From Lithobates sylvaticus (Eukaryota; Chordata; Amphibia; Anura; Ranidae), in assembly GCA_028564925.1 (NCBI GenBank), contig CM053029.1, positions 187,940,354 through 188,004,353 on the forward strand: a DNA stretch of 64,000 nt, read 5' to 3'. Of this stretch, positions 53,606 to 64,000 are shown piece after piece. Made by a program: the position numbers and the translations under genes. The number at the start of each line of letters is the position of its first letter. The stretch's first letter is position 1. The notes below the pieces were generated by a model. That model had not been told where the DNA came from. It was given only the letters and a program-made list of their open reading frames with translations, and searched no databases.

Positions 53606-53946
53606 GATCCCGTACTTAAGATGTCCGCCGTAAATGCTTCCTCTGTCCGGTAGCACACAATCCAAGACCCATTAGCTCACCCAGTCACCAGACAACACCA
53701 GTGTAGGGTAAAAAACCAACAGACTCCTTTATTCAAGCACATGTTATAAAGATCCCACTTCCAAACACCTTCCTACTCATCTGCTCCTCCACTGTACTCT
53801 CTTCTGATCTATGATATGCGTGAAATGCAGAGTGGTAAAAGGAAGCAGAGATGAGACACATCTACCTGTCTTGGCACACTCATCCTGCTGATCCACCTCT
53901 TGTATCCAGCCCACGTGCTCATATGTGATGTATGTGATGTCACATA

Positions 53947-56687
53947 TAGGGATGGGCCCGGTGTTCGATTCGAACCCATGTTCGAATCGAGCACCGGGCG
54001 TTCACTCGCTCGGCGAGCCCAGAACTATTGGGGCCGCTAGCATCAAATTCGTGTGATGCGAGCGGCCCCGCAATGCATTGCGCTAGCCGCAGTGCAATGC
54101 TGGCTGATGATTGGCCAAGCATGCACTGTGACCCCGCATGCTTGGCCAATCACAGCGCCGGCAGCGAGGAGAGCCATAATTGGCTACAGGCAAGATGCCT
54201 GTAGCCAATTATAGCTCAGGGGCTTTAGTACACGCCCCACGGTATAAGAGGCCGCCGCGCCGGCGGCCTCGCATATTATGTTTCAGTCAGTGTCAGCGTG
54301 TCAGTGTGCTGCTGACAATATGTGCTCTATTTCTGGGGATATGTGTGTGCGTGCTGTTAGAACAGCATTGCAGTATCACATCTGGGGGGTGTCTATAGGT
54401 GGCCTGTGAAGGGGGGCAGGTTTCCTGTGCTTAGAACTTTCCCTGCAAAAAAGTGTCATTTTTGCAGGAAAAAAGCTATTTAAAAGCACTCGCGGCTAAT
54501 GAATTGATGGCTCCTGTAACACAGAGAACTGTCATTCATTAATAAAAAAAAAAAAAAAAAAAAGCGTAGGGGTCCCCCCTAATTCAATAACCAGGCCCTT
54601 CAGGTCTGGGATGGATATTAAGGGGAACCCCAGCCAAAAAAAAAAAAAAAAAATGGCGTAGGGTCCCCCTCAAAATCCATACCAGACCCTTGAGGTCTGG
54701 TATGGATTTTAAGGGGAACCCTAGCAAAAAAAATGGCGTGGGGTCCCCCTCAAAATCCATACCAGACCCTTATCCGAGCACGCAACCTGGCAGGCCGCAG
54801 GAAAAGAGGGGGGGACGAGAGCTCCCCCCCCCTCCCGCCTGAACCGTACCAGGCCACATGCCCTCAACATTGGGAGGATGCTTTGGGGGTCTAAGACCCC
54901 TAAAGCACCTTGTCCCCATGTTGATGAGGACAAGGGCCTTTCCCCACAACCCTGGCCTGACCAGACGGTCTTTGACAATTCCTTTATTAAAATCTTCTTT
55001 CTTCTTTCTTTCTTCATCCTTCGGTTTCTTCATCTTCTCCTTCCGTCATCTTCTTCCATCTTCTTCCATCTTCTTCTTCCTCCGATCCGCTTCTTCTTGC
55101 GCTGGTCTTCTCGTCCTTCTCGTCCGGCATCTTCTTCCGTCAGCGTCGGCGTTCGGTGTCGGTGTCCGTGTCTCTTCTTGGGCCGCTCCGCGCAATGGGA
55201 GGCTCCCGCTGTGTGAGGCTCCGCTCCGTCTGACAGGTCTTTTATAACGGAGGGCACCTGGTGACCCCGCCCCCTCTGACGCACGGGGACGTCATGGGGA
55301 ATTCCATGATGGCTTTCCCCATGACGTCAGAGGGGGGCGGGGTCACCAGGTGCCCTCCGTTATAAAAGACATTTCAGACCGAGCGGAGCCTCACACAGCG
55401 GGAGCCTCCCATTGCGCGGAGCGGCCCAAGAAGAGACAGAGACGCCGACGCCCGACGGAAGAAGATGCCGGACGAGAAGGACGAGAAGACCAGCGCAAAA
55501 AGAAGCGGATCAGAGGAAGAAGAAGATGGAAGAAGATGACCGAAGGAGAAGATGAAGAAACCGAAGGATGAAGAAAGAAGAAAGACGATTTTAATAAAGG
55601 AATTGTCAAAGACCGTCTCCTGTCATTTTTACCATTTTTGCCACTTTTTTGGTGAAATGGTAGGGGTACGTACCCCCTTACCATTTCACACAGGGGGGGG
55701 GCGGGATCTGGGGGTCCCCTTGTTAAAGGGGGCTTCCAGATTCCGATAAGCCCCCCACAACCAATGGCCAGGGTTGTGGGGAAGAGGCCCTTGTCCTCAT
55801 CAACATGGGGACAAGGTGCTTTAGGGGTCTTAGACCCCCAAAGCATCCTCCCAATGTTGAGGGCATGTGGCCTGGTACGGTTCAGGCGGGAGGGGGGGGG
55901 GGGCCGCTCTCGTCCCCCCCTCTTTTCCTGCGGCCTGCCAGGTTGCGTGCTCGGATAAGGGTCTGGTGTGGATTTTGAGGGGGACCCCACGCCATTTTTT
56001 TTGGCTAGGGTTCCCCTTAAAATCCATACCAGACCTCAAGGGTCTGGTATGGATTTTGAGGGGGACCCTACGCCATTTTTTTTTTTTGGCTGGGGTTCCC
56101 TTAATATCCATCCCAGACCTGAAGGGCCTGGTTATTGAATTTGGGGGGACCCCTACGCTTTTTTTTTTCATTTTTTTTTATTTTTTATCAATGACTTTTT
56201 TTTTTATGAATGAGTTTCAATGAATGACTGTTTTCTGTATTACGGGAGCCGTCAATACACATTAGCCGCGAGTGATTTTAAATAGCTTTTTTACTTTCAA
56301 AAATGACACTTTTTGCAGAGACAGTTCTAAACACTGGAAACATGCGCCCCTTCACAGGCATACTATAGACACCCCCCAGGTACGAAATTTAAAGGAATAT
56401 TACACTTTTATTGTTTCAATTTAAGCATTATTAAAATCACTGCTCCTGAAAAAACGGCCGTTTTTTAAAACTTCTTTTTGCATTGATACATGTCCCCTGG
56501 GGCAGGACCCGGGTCCCCAAACACTTTTTATGACATTAACATGCATATTAGCCTTTAAAATTAGCACTTTTAATTTCGAACGTTCGCATCCATTATAACT
56601 AATAGGGTTCTAAAGCTCGCACAGACTTTAGGTCCGTTCGCGGGTTCTGGTGCGAGCCGAACGGGGGGGGTGTTCGGCTCATCCCTA
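53947..56687. mobile_element. hAT-type element with 8-bp TSD, carrying the palindrome (copy B)
   Basis: Starts TAGGGATGGGCCCGG and ends GGCTCATCCCTA, flanked by GTCACATA at 53939-53946 and 56688-56695. Copy 1 has one GTCACATA there. 2741 bp. A 5' part (53947-54420) has inverted repeats and a further TATAAGAG near 54243. It is followed by the ~1.9-kb palindrome (about 54421-56345, centre near 55305-55315) also in copy A. No transposase. Confidence 0.92.
55239..55368. promoter_or_regulatory. Mirror-image divergent TATA promoters, copy B
   Basis: TATAAAAG at 55239-55246 (minus) and 55361-55368 (plus), with CRE TGACGTCA at 55322-55329 and GC boxes between. AATAAA follows in each arm. Same layout as 31948-32074. 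Confidence 0.55.
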
Positions 56688-57241
56688 GTCACATACAAGC
56701 ATCTGGAATGGATGCACAATGATGAGCTCAGGTCAGGGGATATTTTCTGAAAGCAGTGGGCCTGTGTGCAGGATAATAAGTTGTGCTGCATTTTCTGCGC
56801 TTGCTGCAGTTTCTGCGCTGCAGCAAAAGGTGGATATGATTTTCATTGCGCTGAACACTGACTGTGGCTTAAAGGGACACAGAGTGCTGGGGTTCAGTAG
56901 TAAGTGATGTAATGGTTCAGGAATAATTTCAACAAAGTTCCCAGAAGCTCAACAGTAATTCCACAAACTGTCACCTGATTGTGGTTTTCTCAATCACAGT
57001 GAAATCCCTTCTTTGTGAGATTGGTAGTGGCAACCAAGCGAGTCATCTTCCTCCAGATGGTGGGCGGGGCTAGCAAAATGGCCTGTTAGGGGTACTTGAG
57101 GACAGGGTTGAGAACCACTGCTGTGGAGAAGCCTGCAGGAGCGGAGGATCAGCACCTGCTTGGTATAATTGGTTAATCATACACCTGACTCTAATCCTAC
57201 AAACTCCCCAAAGTTGTGCAAGTGTACAAAGTGTGCAAGTG

Positions 57242-57431
57242 TAAGGCCCCATACAAACTATTAGATTTTGTGCAGATTTTTGTCTATAGATTTACCAAAA
57301 CCATGTAGTGCAAGGCCTGCCTGATTGCATACAAATTGAAACTTAAGGTTTGATCTCATATTATATGGTTTTGGTAAATCTGAAGACAAAAATGTGCAGA
57401 AAATTGAATAGTGTGTATGGATGGGGTCTAA
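57242..57431. mobile_element. MITE, copy 2 of the 25683 element
   Basis: TAAGGCCCCATACAAACTAT and inverse end; near-identical to copy 1. Confidence 0.7.
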
Positions 57432-58048
57432 GAATTGATGTTGGTTTGAAGCCAAATGATAGTCACACCAAATAGTGATTTGTTTTAGATTTTTCTCCTG
57501 TTCACTCACTTCGCATTTTGTAAATTGATAAAAAAAACAATTAAAATATATATTTTTGAAAGCATTCTTGCTTTACAGCATTTCGTCACGCCTGCCTACA
57601 ACCTTTGCACAGTTCTGTACATCTTATCAAAGTGTTCCTTGTCTCAACAGTTGCTGGGTGCTAAGCAGTTCCTGACTACTCTCAAATAGAAGTGCAGGAT
57701 GTTAAAAAAAAAAAAAAAAAAAACAATCATACTCACCTGTGTGGTTGTCCCCCCGTCGGCTCTAAGACTGAGAACCAAGCGATCACATAACCGCTGATTG
57801 ATGGCTTCTTGGTCTTCAGAAAGCTGGTGTGCTCTGCCCCTCCAGCACTCACTGGAGCACCAGGCTTTGGAGGGACAGGAGTAGCTAGTCCATGCTCTCA
57901 GAGGCATGCTAAAAAGGCTGAGCCAGCTGTCGGTCAGGTGGATCCTGACACTATTGGTGGGATCCCTGCAAAACCTGGACTGGCTCTGTGACAGGGACTT
58001 TAGCCATATGAGAGGTATCACCAAAATTCTTTGGCCATATTTTCTTCT

Positions 58049-58405
58049 TTAACACCTTCCCACCCGGCCTATCGTAAAATGACACCGGGACGTGGGCACT
58101 GTTGCGGGAGGATGTCATATGACATTCTCCTGAGAATGCGCCTGCCGCGTGGCTGCGCAGCAGTGCAATCTGCCACAGCCGATGACTGATCAATCAATGC
58201 CAGTGTCATGCGATCGCTGTGACCAATCACATTGATGGATGGCTTCCTTTCATGCCATCCATTGTATACAATTGTGCTGCTAGCTGTGATTGGGCCCAGT
58301 GAACACTTGGTACACACAGGACAATCACAGCCCACCTGTACCATGTGATTAGCTTTGACCAATCACAGCTAATCCCAACAAAAGACACTAAATGACTAGT
58401 TTAAT
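58049..58405. mobile_element. TTAA-flanked element, copy 2 of 26489
   Basis: Same sequence with small deletions (for example near 58230, the 'acaactgtaaaca' part). Confidence 0.45.
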
Positions 58406-58540
58406 TCAGTAAAAATGCTTGCCTATGCAATTCATTGGTATATGCAATCATGTAAAAAAAAATCCTGATCACTTTCCCAGAATAGTACAGTGTTATTATG
58501 GTAACACTGTATTGCTCTGGTCATAGTGTGTGGGTGACTG

Positions 58541-58937
58541 TTTAGGGAAGTTGGCTCTTTTGAAATTCAGTGTCTTTGTATTCCCCTTTTCTTTCCTATT
58601 TGTCTGATTTATACTAAAACAAATTTACCTGTGATCGCGGTTTCCTAAATTGCCCCGTATTTCCACATCCGTGATCAGGTCTGTATTGTTGGTAATCAGT
58701 AGGTCTAGTAATGCTTTGTTTCTAGTTGGTGTGTTTACCATCTAACCCATGAAATTGTCCTGCAAGACATTTAGGAAATGGCAAGCTTTGGAGTGCGCGG
58801 TTCGTTCCACCCAGTCTATGTCTGGATAATTAAAATCCCTCATTATGATGACATTTCCCATCCTTGCCGCTAATCCAAATTGTGATAGGAGGTCCGCCTC
58901 CGCCTCCTCCCTCTGGTTAGGGGGCCTATACTCCCAG
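58541..58937 (-). mobile_element. CR1-class LINE fragment, endonuclease region
   Basis: The minus strand encodes GNVIIMRDFNYPDIDW followed by HFLNVLQDNFMG, the conserved endonuclease block of CR1-like non-LTR elements (usual form GDFNYPDIDW; here R replaces G). Only about 130 codons remain. It joins the duplication at 58540 and truncates the Tc1 relic at about 58938. Confidence 0.7.
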
Positions 58938-59291
58938 AATTCACATAATTGTGAAATGGAAGGAAAATGATAAATGGTTTTCAAAATTGTTTTAACAAAT
59001 AAATATGTGAAAAATGTGTCGTGCATTTGTATTCAGCCCCCCGGATTCAATACTACACCTTTCGCTGCAATTACAGCTGCAAGTCTTTTTGGGGATGTCT
59101 CTACCAGCTTTATACATCTAGAGAGTGACATTTTTGCCCGTTCTTCTTTGCAAAAAAGCTCAAGCTCTGTCAGATTGGATGGAGAATGTCTGTGAACAGT
59201 AATTTTCAAGTTTTGCCACAGATTCTCAATTGGATTCAGGTCCGCACTTTGACTGGGCCATTCTAACACATTAATGTGCTTTGATCTAAAG

Positions 59292-59442
59292 TTCCAGGGG
59301 TCTCCAAACTATGGCCCTCCAGGTGTTCAGGAACTACAATTCCCATCATACCTAGTCATGTCTGTGAATGTCAAAGTTTTACAATGCCTCATGGGACGTG
59401 TAGTTCCGCAACAGCTGGAGGGCCGTAGTTTGGAGATCCCTG
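59292..59442. mobile_element. Short hAT-type MITE nested in Tc1
   Basis: TTCCAGGGGTCTCCAAACTA to TAGTTTGGAGATCCCTG, with flanks ATCTAAAG / ATCTAAAC (7 of 8 matching). 151 bp. Confidence 0.75.
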
Positions 59443-59534
59443 ATCTAAACCATTCCATTGTAGCTCTGGATGTATGTTTAGAGTTGTTGTCCTGCTGAAA
59501 AGGGGAACCTCTGTCTCAAGTCTTTAGCAGACTC

Positions 59535-59925
59535 TTATGCCCCGTACACACGAGCGAAATTCCGCTCAAGCTTGGCTTGCATACACACCTTCACACAAAA
59601 GTTCACTGAAATTTCGACCGTCAAGAACGCAGTGACATACAACACTACGACGAGCCCAGAAAATGAAGTTCAATGCTTCCGAGCATGTGTCGTTTTGTTT
59701 CCAAGCATGCGTAGGAATTTTGCGCATCGGAATTGGTACAGACGATTGGAATTTCTGATCAGAACTTTTTCCAACCGAAAAATAGAGAACCCGCTCTCAA
59801 TCTTTTGCTGGCGTGAATTCCGCCAGCAAAGGTCCGATGGAGCATACACATGGTCGTAATTTCCGACAAAAAGCTCACATCGGACTTTTGCTGGCAGAAT
59901 TTCAGATCGTGTGTACGGGGCATAA
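59535..59925. mobile_element. Harbinger-like MITE nested in Tc1
   Basis: TTATGCCCCGTACACACGAG and the inverse ending CGTGTGTACGGGGCATAA. Same family as 39176. Confidence 0.82.
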
Positions 59926-60864
59926 CAGTTTTTCTTTTAAGATTGTCCTGTATTTGGCTCCATTTATCTACCCATCAACTCTGATCAGCTTCTCTGTCCT
60001 TGCTGAAAAAAAGAATCCCCACAACATGATGTTGCAACCGTTATGTTTCACAGTGAGGATGGTGTGTTCAGGGTGATGTGCTGTGTTAGTTTTCCACCAC
60101 ACATAGCATTTTGCTGTTAGGCCAAAAAAGGAAAATTTTGGTCTCATCTGACTAGACCACCTTCTTCCACATGTTTACTGTGTCCCCCACATGGCTTCCC
60201 GCAAACTGCAAACGGGACATCTTATGGCTTTCTTTCTACAAAGGCTTTCTTCTTGCCACTCTTTCATAAAGGCCAGATTTGAGTGCTCACTAATAGTTGT
60301 CCTGTGGACAGATTCTCCCACCTGAGCTGTGGATCTCTGCAGCTCCTCCAGAGTTACCATGGGCCTCTTGGCTGCTTCTCTAATTAATGCTCTCCTTGCC
60401 CGGCCTGTCAGTTTCGGTGGACGACCATGTCTTGGTAAGTTTGCAGTTGTGCCATACTCTTTCCATTTTCGGATGATGGATTGAACAGTGCTCTGTAAGA
60501 TGTTCAAAGCTTGGGATATTTTTTTATAACGTAACCCTGCTGTAAACTTCTCCACAACTTTATCTCTGACCTGTCTGGTGTTTTCCTTGGCCTTCATGAT
60601 GCTGTTTGTTCACTAAGGTTCTCAAACAAACCTCTGAGGGCTTCACAGAACAGCTGTATTTATACTGAGATTAAATACACACAGGTGGACTCTATTTACT
60701 AATTAGGTGACTTCTGAAGGCAATTGGTTCCACTAGATTTTTGTTAGGGGTATCAGAGTAAAGGGGGCTGAATACAAATGCACGCCACACTTTTTAGATA
60801 TTTATTTGTAAAAAATGTGGAAAATTTCAAAGGCTATGAATACTTTTTCATGGCACTGTATGTA

Positions 60865-61200
60865 CCATAGTTTGTGGACTCTATAACTTTTCTACAGAGC
60901 AAATATTATGCACTGATTTGGGTTATTTTCACCAAAGAGATGTAACAGAATACCTTTTCACCTACATTTATGAAGAAACATCATTTATTTGCAAAACTTA
61001 ATAACAGAAACGAAGAAAAATCGTTTTTTTCCCCCCAAAATTTTCTGTTGTTTTTCATTTATTTAGCCAGTGGTGATTAAATAACACCAAAAGAAAGCTA
61101 TATAGCGTTGCATGACCACACAATTGTCATTCAAAGTGTGACAGCTCTAAAGGTAAAAATTGGCCTGGGCAGAAAGGGGGCCCTGTATTGAAGTGGTTAA
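60865..61200. mobile_element. piggyBac-like repeat, diverged
   Basis: 'tagtttgtggactctataac', 'taacaccaaaagaaagct' and TTGAAGTGGTTAA (TTAA 61197-61200) match family order. Confidence 0.6.
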
Positions 61201-62269
61201 TTAAGTTTTTCTATAACCCCTTCCTGATGGAGAGTAAAATAAATGGTAACACCTGAACACAATTTTGCAACTACATTAAATCTGTACATATCATCAAAAT
61301 TACTTATACCTTGTTATGTTTTTTTTGTTCAGCACAAATTGGGCTTTTACTTGGTGCTAAATTGTAATAGCTATCTCCTGATTTTTTTTTTGTATCAAGG
61401 GAAAACAGGTCCAAAATAGTAATGCATTTTTTATTTCAGCTGTTTGGAAGTCTATAAATTTATCATAATGTTATACTTGTGGTACATGTATCCTTTAACC
61501 CTTTGCTGCCACCAACATAAGGGTTACATTGGCAGCAGCACCGACACGTAATCAGACTCCCAGCATCTATGCATCCAGGAGTTTGTTTACGTTTGTGCCT
61601 ATTGGAATTCTAGTAGAGGGGACTCAGAGGGCTGTAAAGCCGCCCAATCACTTATACACGCTCACAAACATGACGCCCCCACCTCCATCATGTGGCCTGG
61701 AATCACCTGTCTTCCTGGGTGCCCAGGACCTCCATGGCAGTTGGCAGAATGCAGAGTGTCCGCTCTCCCCTGTGAAGAATGAACCTGGATGTGCTTATTC
61801 CTGATTATGTCCAGGTTCAGAGCTGGAATTCTTTAACCTCCCAGGCTGGGTAAGAAGCTAATGTAGTACAATTTGTGCTTGTTCAGCTTTAGAGAGTGGG
61901 CACAGAGCCGATCCGCCCTATACACTAACTATGCAAGATGCATAGGGCCCCACCGCTGTGGGGGGGCCCCCAAGGGCGGATCGGCTCTGCTTCCCAAGCT
62001 CCAATCTCCTCCTCCCCATCCTCCTCTTGTCACACTGCGGGAGTCGGAAGACCGCTGTGTCTCAGAGCTGACTGAAACCTTCGGCCAGCGCTATGACAAA
62101 GATCCCGCCCTCCTCCTAGACCAGCTCGTGTGATAGATACAGTGTTCTGTCTATCACACAAGTTGGTCTAGGAGGAGATTGGGACTTTTGTCCTAGCGTG
62201 GCATAACATTTCACATTGAGCTCTGTGACATAGCGGGAGATGCCTGCTGTGCGTAATCCACTGGCACTG
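61201..62269. other. Unassigned, with two strong inverted repeats
   Basis: AGAGCCGATCCGCCCT (about 61912-61927) pairs with AGGGCGGATCGGCTCT (about 61973-61988). A 30-bp imperfect stem at about 62110-62177 begins CTCCTCCTAGACCAGCTCGT. Probably an unidentified transposon that also includes the minisatellites to 62880. Confidence 0.45.
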
Positions 62270-62610
62270 ACTGGTGAGGCTACATTGATTGCCACAGTAA
62301 GACTGCAATGATGGGCACCAATAGGCTGCAATGATGATGGGCACAGTAAGGCTGCAATGATTGGCATGGTGAGGCGGCAATGATTGGCATGGTGAGGCGG
62401 CAATTATTAACACGGCAAGGCTGCAATGATAAGCATGGTAAGGCTGCAATGATTGCCATGGTGAGGTGGCAGTGATGGGCACAGTGAGGCGGCAGTGATG
62501 GGCACAGTAAGGCTGCAATGATGGGCACAGTGAGGTGGCAATTATTAACATGGTGAGGCTGCAATGATGGGCACGGTGAGGCTGCAATGATTGGCACGGT
62601 GAGGATTTAA
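62270..62610. repeat. Minisatellite, about 24-bp unit
   Basis: Degenerate tandem GGCTGCAATGATGGGCACGG / GTGAGGCGGCAATGATTGGC units. Confidence 0.9.
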
Positions 62611-62815
62611 GTAAGGCTCTCTGGGGATCCTGATCTAAGGAGGGGCTCTCTGAGGACACTGATGTAAGGAGGGGCTCTCTGAGGACACTGATGTAAGGGG
62701 GGCTCTCTGGGGACCCTGATGTAAGGAGGGGCTTTCTGGGGACCCTGACGTAAGGGGAGGCTCTCTGGGGACCCTAGTGTAAGGAGGGAGGCTCTCTGGG
62801 GACCTATGCTCACGG
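62611..62815. repeat. Minisatellite, about 30-bp unit
   Basis: Tandem GTAAGGAGGGGCTCTCTGGG / GACCCTGAT units. Confidence 0.9.
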
Positions 62816-62891
62816 CATCATGGGTCAGGTAGAGGGCCCCTTAGCAGAATTTTGCTTAGGGCCCCAGGAAGGTCAGGATCGGCACTGAGTG

Positions 62892-63185
62892 GGCAACACA
62901 GTGGCGATAGTGTTTAGCACTTCTGCCTGGTAGCACTAGGGTCATTGGTTCGGATCCCATCTATGGCACTGCCTTCCTGAAGTTTGCATGTTCTCCCTGT
63001 GCCTGTGTGGGCTTTCTCCCACACATGCTGGTAGGTTAATTGGCTGCCCTAGTATGCGTATTTATGAATGTGAGATAGGGACCCTAGATTGTAAGCTCCT
63101 TGAGGGCAGGGACTGATGCGAATGTATTATGTAAACCACTGCATAAATTGATGGTGCTATATAAGAACCTGAAATAATAAATAAA
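62892..63185 (+). mobile_element. tRNA-derived SINE with L2-like tail
   Basis: The head carries Pol III boxes: A-box-like TGGCGATAGTGTTTAGCAC and B-box GGTTCGGATCC (62947-62957). The middle has GTTTGCATGTTCTCCCTGTG. The tail GATTGTAAGCTCCTTGAGGG resembles LINE2 3' ends and ends in AATAATAAATAAA. Possible 5-bp flank GAGTG on both sides (62887-62891 and 63186-63190). Near full length. Confidence 0.82.
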
Positions 63186-63190
63186 GAGTG

Positions 63191-63905
63191 CAGAGGTGAC
63201 ATTAGGGGTCTAATAGACCATTGATGTCTGCTCAAAGAGAACCTCTCACCTACAATATGCTGTATAATGTGATAATAATATGTATATGTAATATGCTATA
63301 TTGTGATAGCAATAAAGTTAAGAAAAAAAATTAGAAATCCACCCAGCCCCCATGTTCATGCACATATAAATGCAAACAGGCACATCGAGGCAGCCGCTCT
63401 ATCATAATGAATGAATTTTTTTTTTTGTCATGCATGCATAAGTCTATTTATAAGTGGTTTAGCTTGGGAGCAGGTTTTCTCTTTCTTTATTGCTTTCTTG
63501 AAGCTCCTATGTCAAGTTTATTACTGAACCCACCACTGCCTATTACTGAAAGGGCACACCTCTTAGCACATCTATTTAGCCATACTCACTTCTTGCCATG
63601 GGACACCATTTATTTTGTTAAAGTTTGACATCTCTGCATGGGATGCAACTGCAATCCCATTCCTAATCTGGCAGATGTTATTAGGCTGAATAAGTGGTAC
63701 AATAAAATAATGGAATAAAATATAAATACTATTAATATATATAATAAAGATATGACATTATCCCATTCCTGTCTGCTTTGCAGATGCCCTGTTTATTGAT
63801 CCTGCACTGCAAACAACAAATAAAGGAATAAATGTGCCAAACCTCTGGAACAACTGCTAAAATGAAGAAAAATAATTAGGTGTCTTCTGTTTACACATCA
63901 CTCCA
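63191..63905. other. Unassigned A/T-rich stretch
   Basis: No repeat ends or exon recognised. Confidence 0.5.
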
Positions 63906-64000
63906 GAAAAACCTTTTCTAATTTATATGTAATATGGAAAAACCTTTTCTAATTTATATGTAATATGGAAAAACCTTTTCTAATTTATATGTAATATGGA
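63906..64000. repeat. 31-bp tandem repeat running off the window
   Basis: Three exact units of AAAAACCTTTTCTAATTTAT followed by ATGTAATATGG. The array continues beyond 64000. Confidence 0.95.

Larger units (their letters stand above)
45386..58540. repeat. Copy 2 of the 11-13 kb direct duplication
   Basis: Homologous to 16046-27010. Private features: the intact MITE at 45435, about 2 kb at 47030-49085 (more minisatellite A plus a Harbinger-like MITE) and the hAT-type element at 53947. It lacks the TTAA MITE, the piggyBac-like insertion and the extra minisatellite B block. Confidence 0.95.
58938..60858 (-). mobile_element. Tc1/mariner element, left TIR lost, two nested MITEs
   Basis: The right end is CATGGCACTG next to TA (60859-60860). 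The minus strand encodes the N-terminal paired-like domain (60175-60597: RDKVVEKFTAGLRYKKISQA, IIRKWKEYGTTANLPRHGRP) and the C-terminal end with DLNPIENLWQNLK (59033-59269). The middle is frameshifted and holds MITEs at 59292 and 59535. Inactive. Confidence 0.88.

Noticed and set aside
1-64000. rRNA genes, riboswitches, bacterial promoters or operons
   Set aside because: None seen; the content is vertebrate nuclear.

Overview
The window looks like gene-poor vertebrate DNA from an amphibian, most likely a frog, possibly a ranid. One gene is recognised with confidence: MED7 (Mediator complex subunit 7), minus strand. Its single coding exon is at 7461-8141, and a likely non-coding first exon and promoter lie near 10.73-10.93 kb. 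Two identical nuclear tRNA-Ser(TGA) genes are also present (21196-21277 and 50982-51063, minus). Nearly everything else is transposable elements, their internally deleted derivatives (MITEs) and minisatellites. The frog call rests on this repeat mix: TTAA-flanked piggyBac-like and T2-like MITEs, Harbinger-like MITEs, Tc1 elements and Penelope-like relics.

Layout: 0-3.5 kb, Penelope-like fossil (minus) split by a TTAA element. 4.1-7.1 kb, further TTAA-type repeats and MITEs. 7.1-10.9 kb, MED7, with a 2.6-kb intron filled by Tc1, piggyBac-like and MITE sequence. 11.2-14.4 kb, a 60-bp pyrimidine-rich minisatellite, a TIR element and two hairpin-rich MITEs. 14.5-15.6 kb, a Penelope-like relic with a hammerhead-like motif. 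16.05-27.01 kb, copy 1 of a large direct duplication. 27.6-30.6 kb, Tc1 interrupted by a Penelope-like insert. 31.0-33.3 kb, a long palindromic hAT-type element. 34-44.9 kb, nested hAT, Harbinger-like, Tc1, piggyBac-like and T2-like elements. 45.4-58.5 kb, copy 2 of the duplication. 58.5-60.9 kb, CR1 fragment and Tc1. 61-64 kb, minisatellites, a tRNA-derived SINE and a 31-bp tandem repeat running off the window. Two N gaps (27134-27612 and 44904-45385) sit next to the duplicated blocks.

The duplication is the organising feature. Copies of about 11 and 13 kb, in the same orientation, share a tRNA-Ser gene, two minisatellites and many MITEs, but each carries private insertions. This gives empty-site/filled-site pairs that fix exact boundaries and target-site duplications for three elements: a 607-bp TTAA MITE with four TCTCGCGAGA motifs (copy 1 only), a 2741-bp hAT-type element with an 8-bp duplication (copy 2 only) and a piggyBac-like element with a flanking deletion (copy 1 only). 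Whether this is a real segmental duplication or two haplotypes assembled in series cannot be decided from sequence alone.

The most unusual structures are a palindromic element with mirror-image CRE/GC-box/TATA promoters facing outward, MITEs built as chains of near-perfect hairpins that repeatedly carry a consensus 5' splice site, and several mobile elements carrying CTCF-like or BANP/Kaiso-like motifs.
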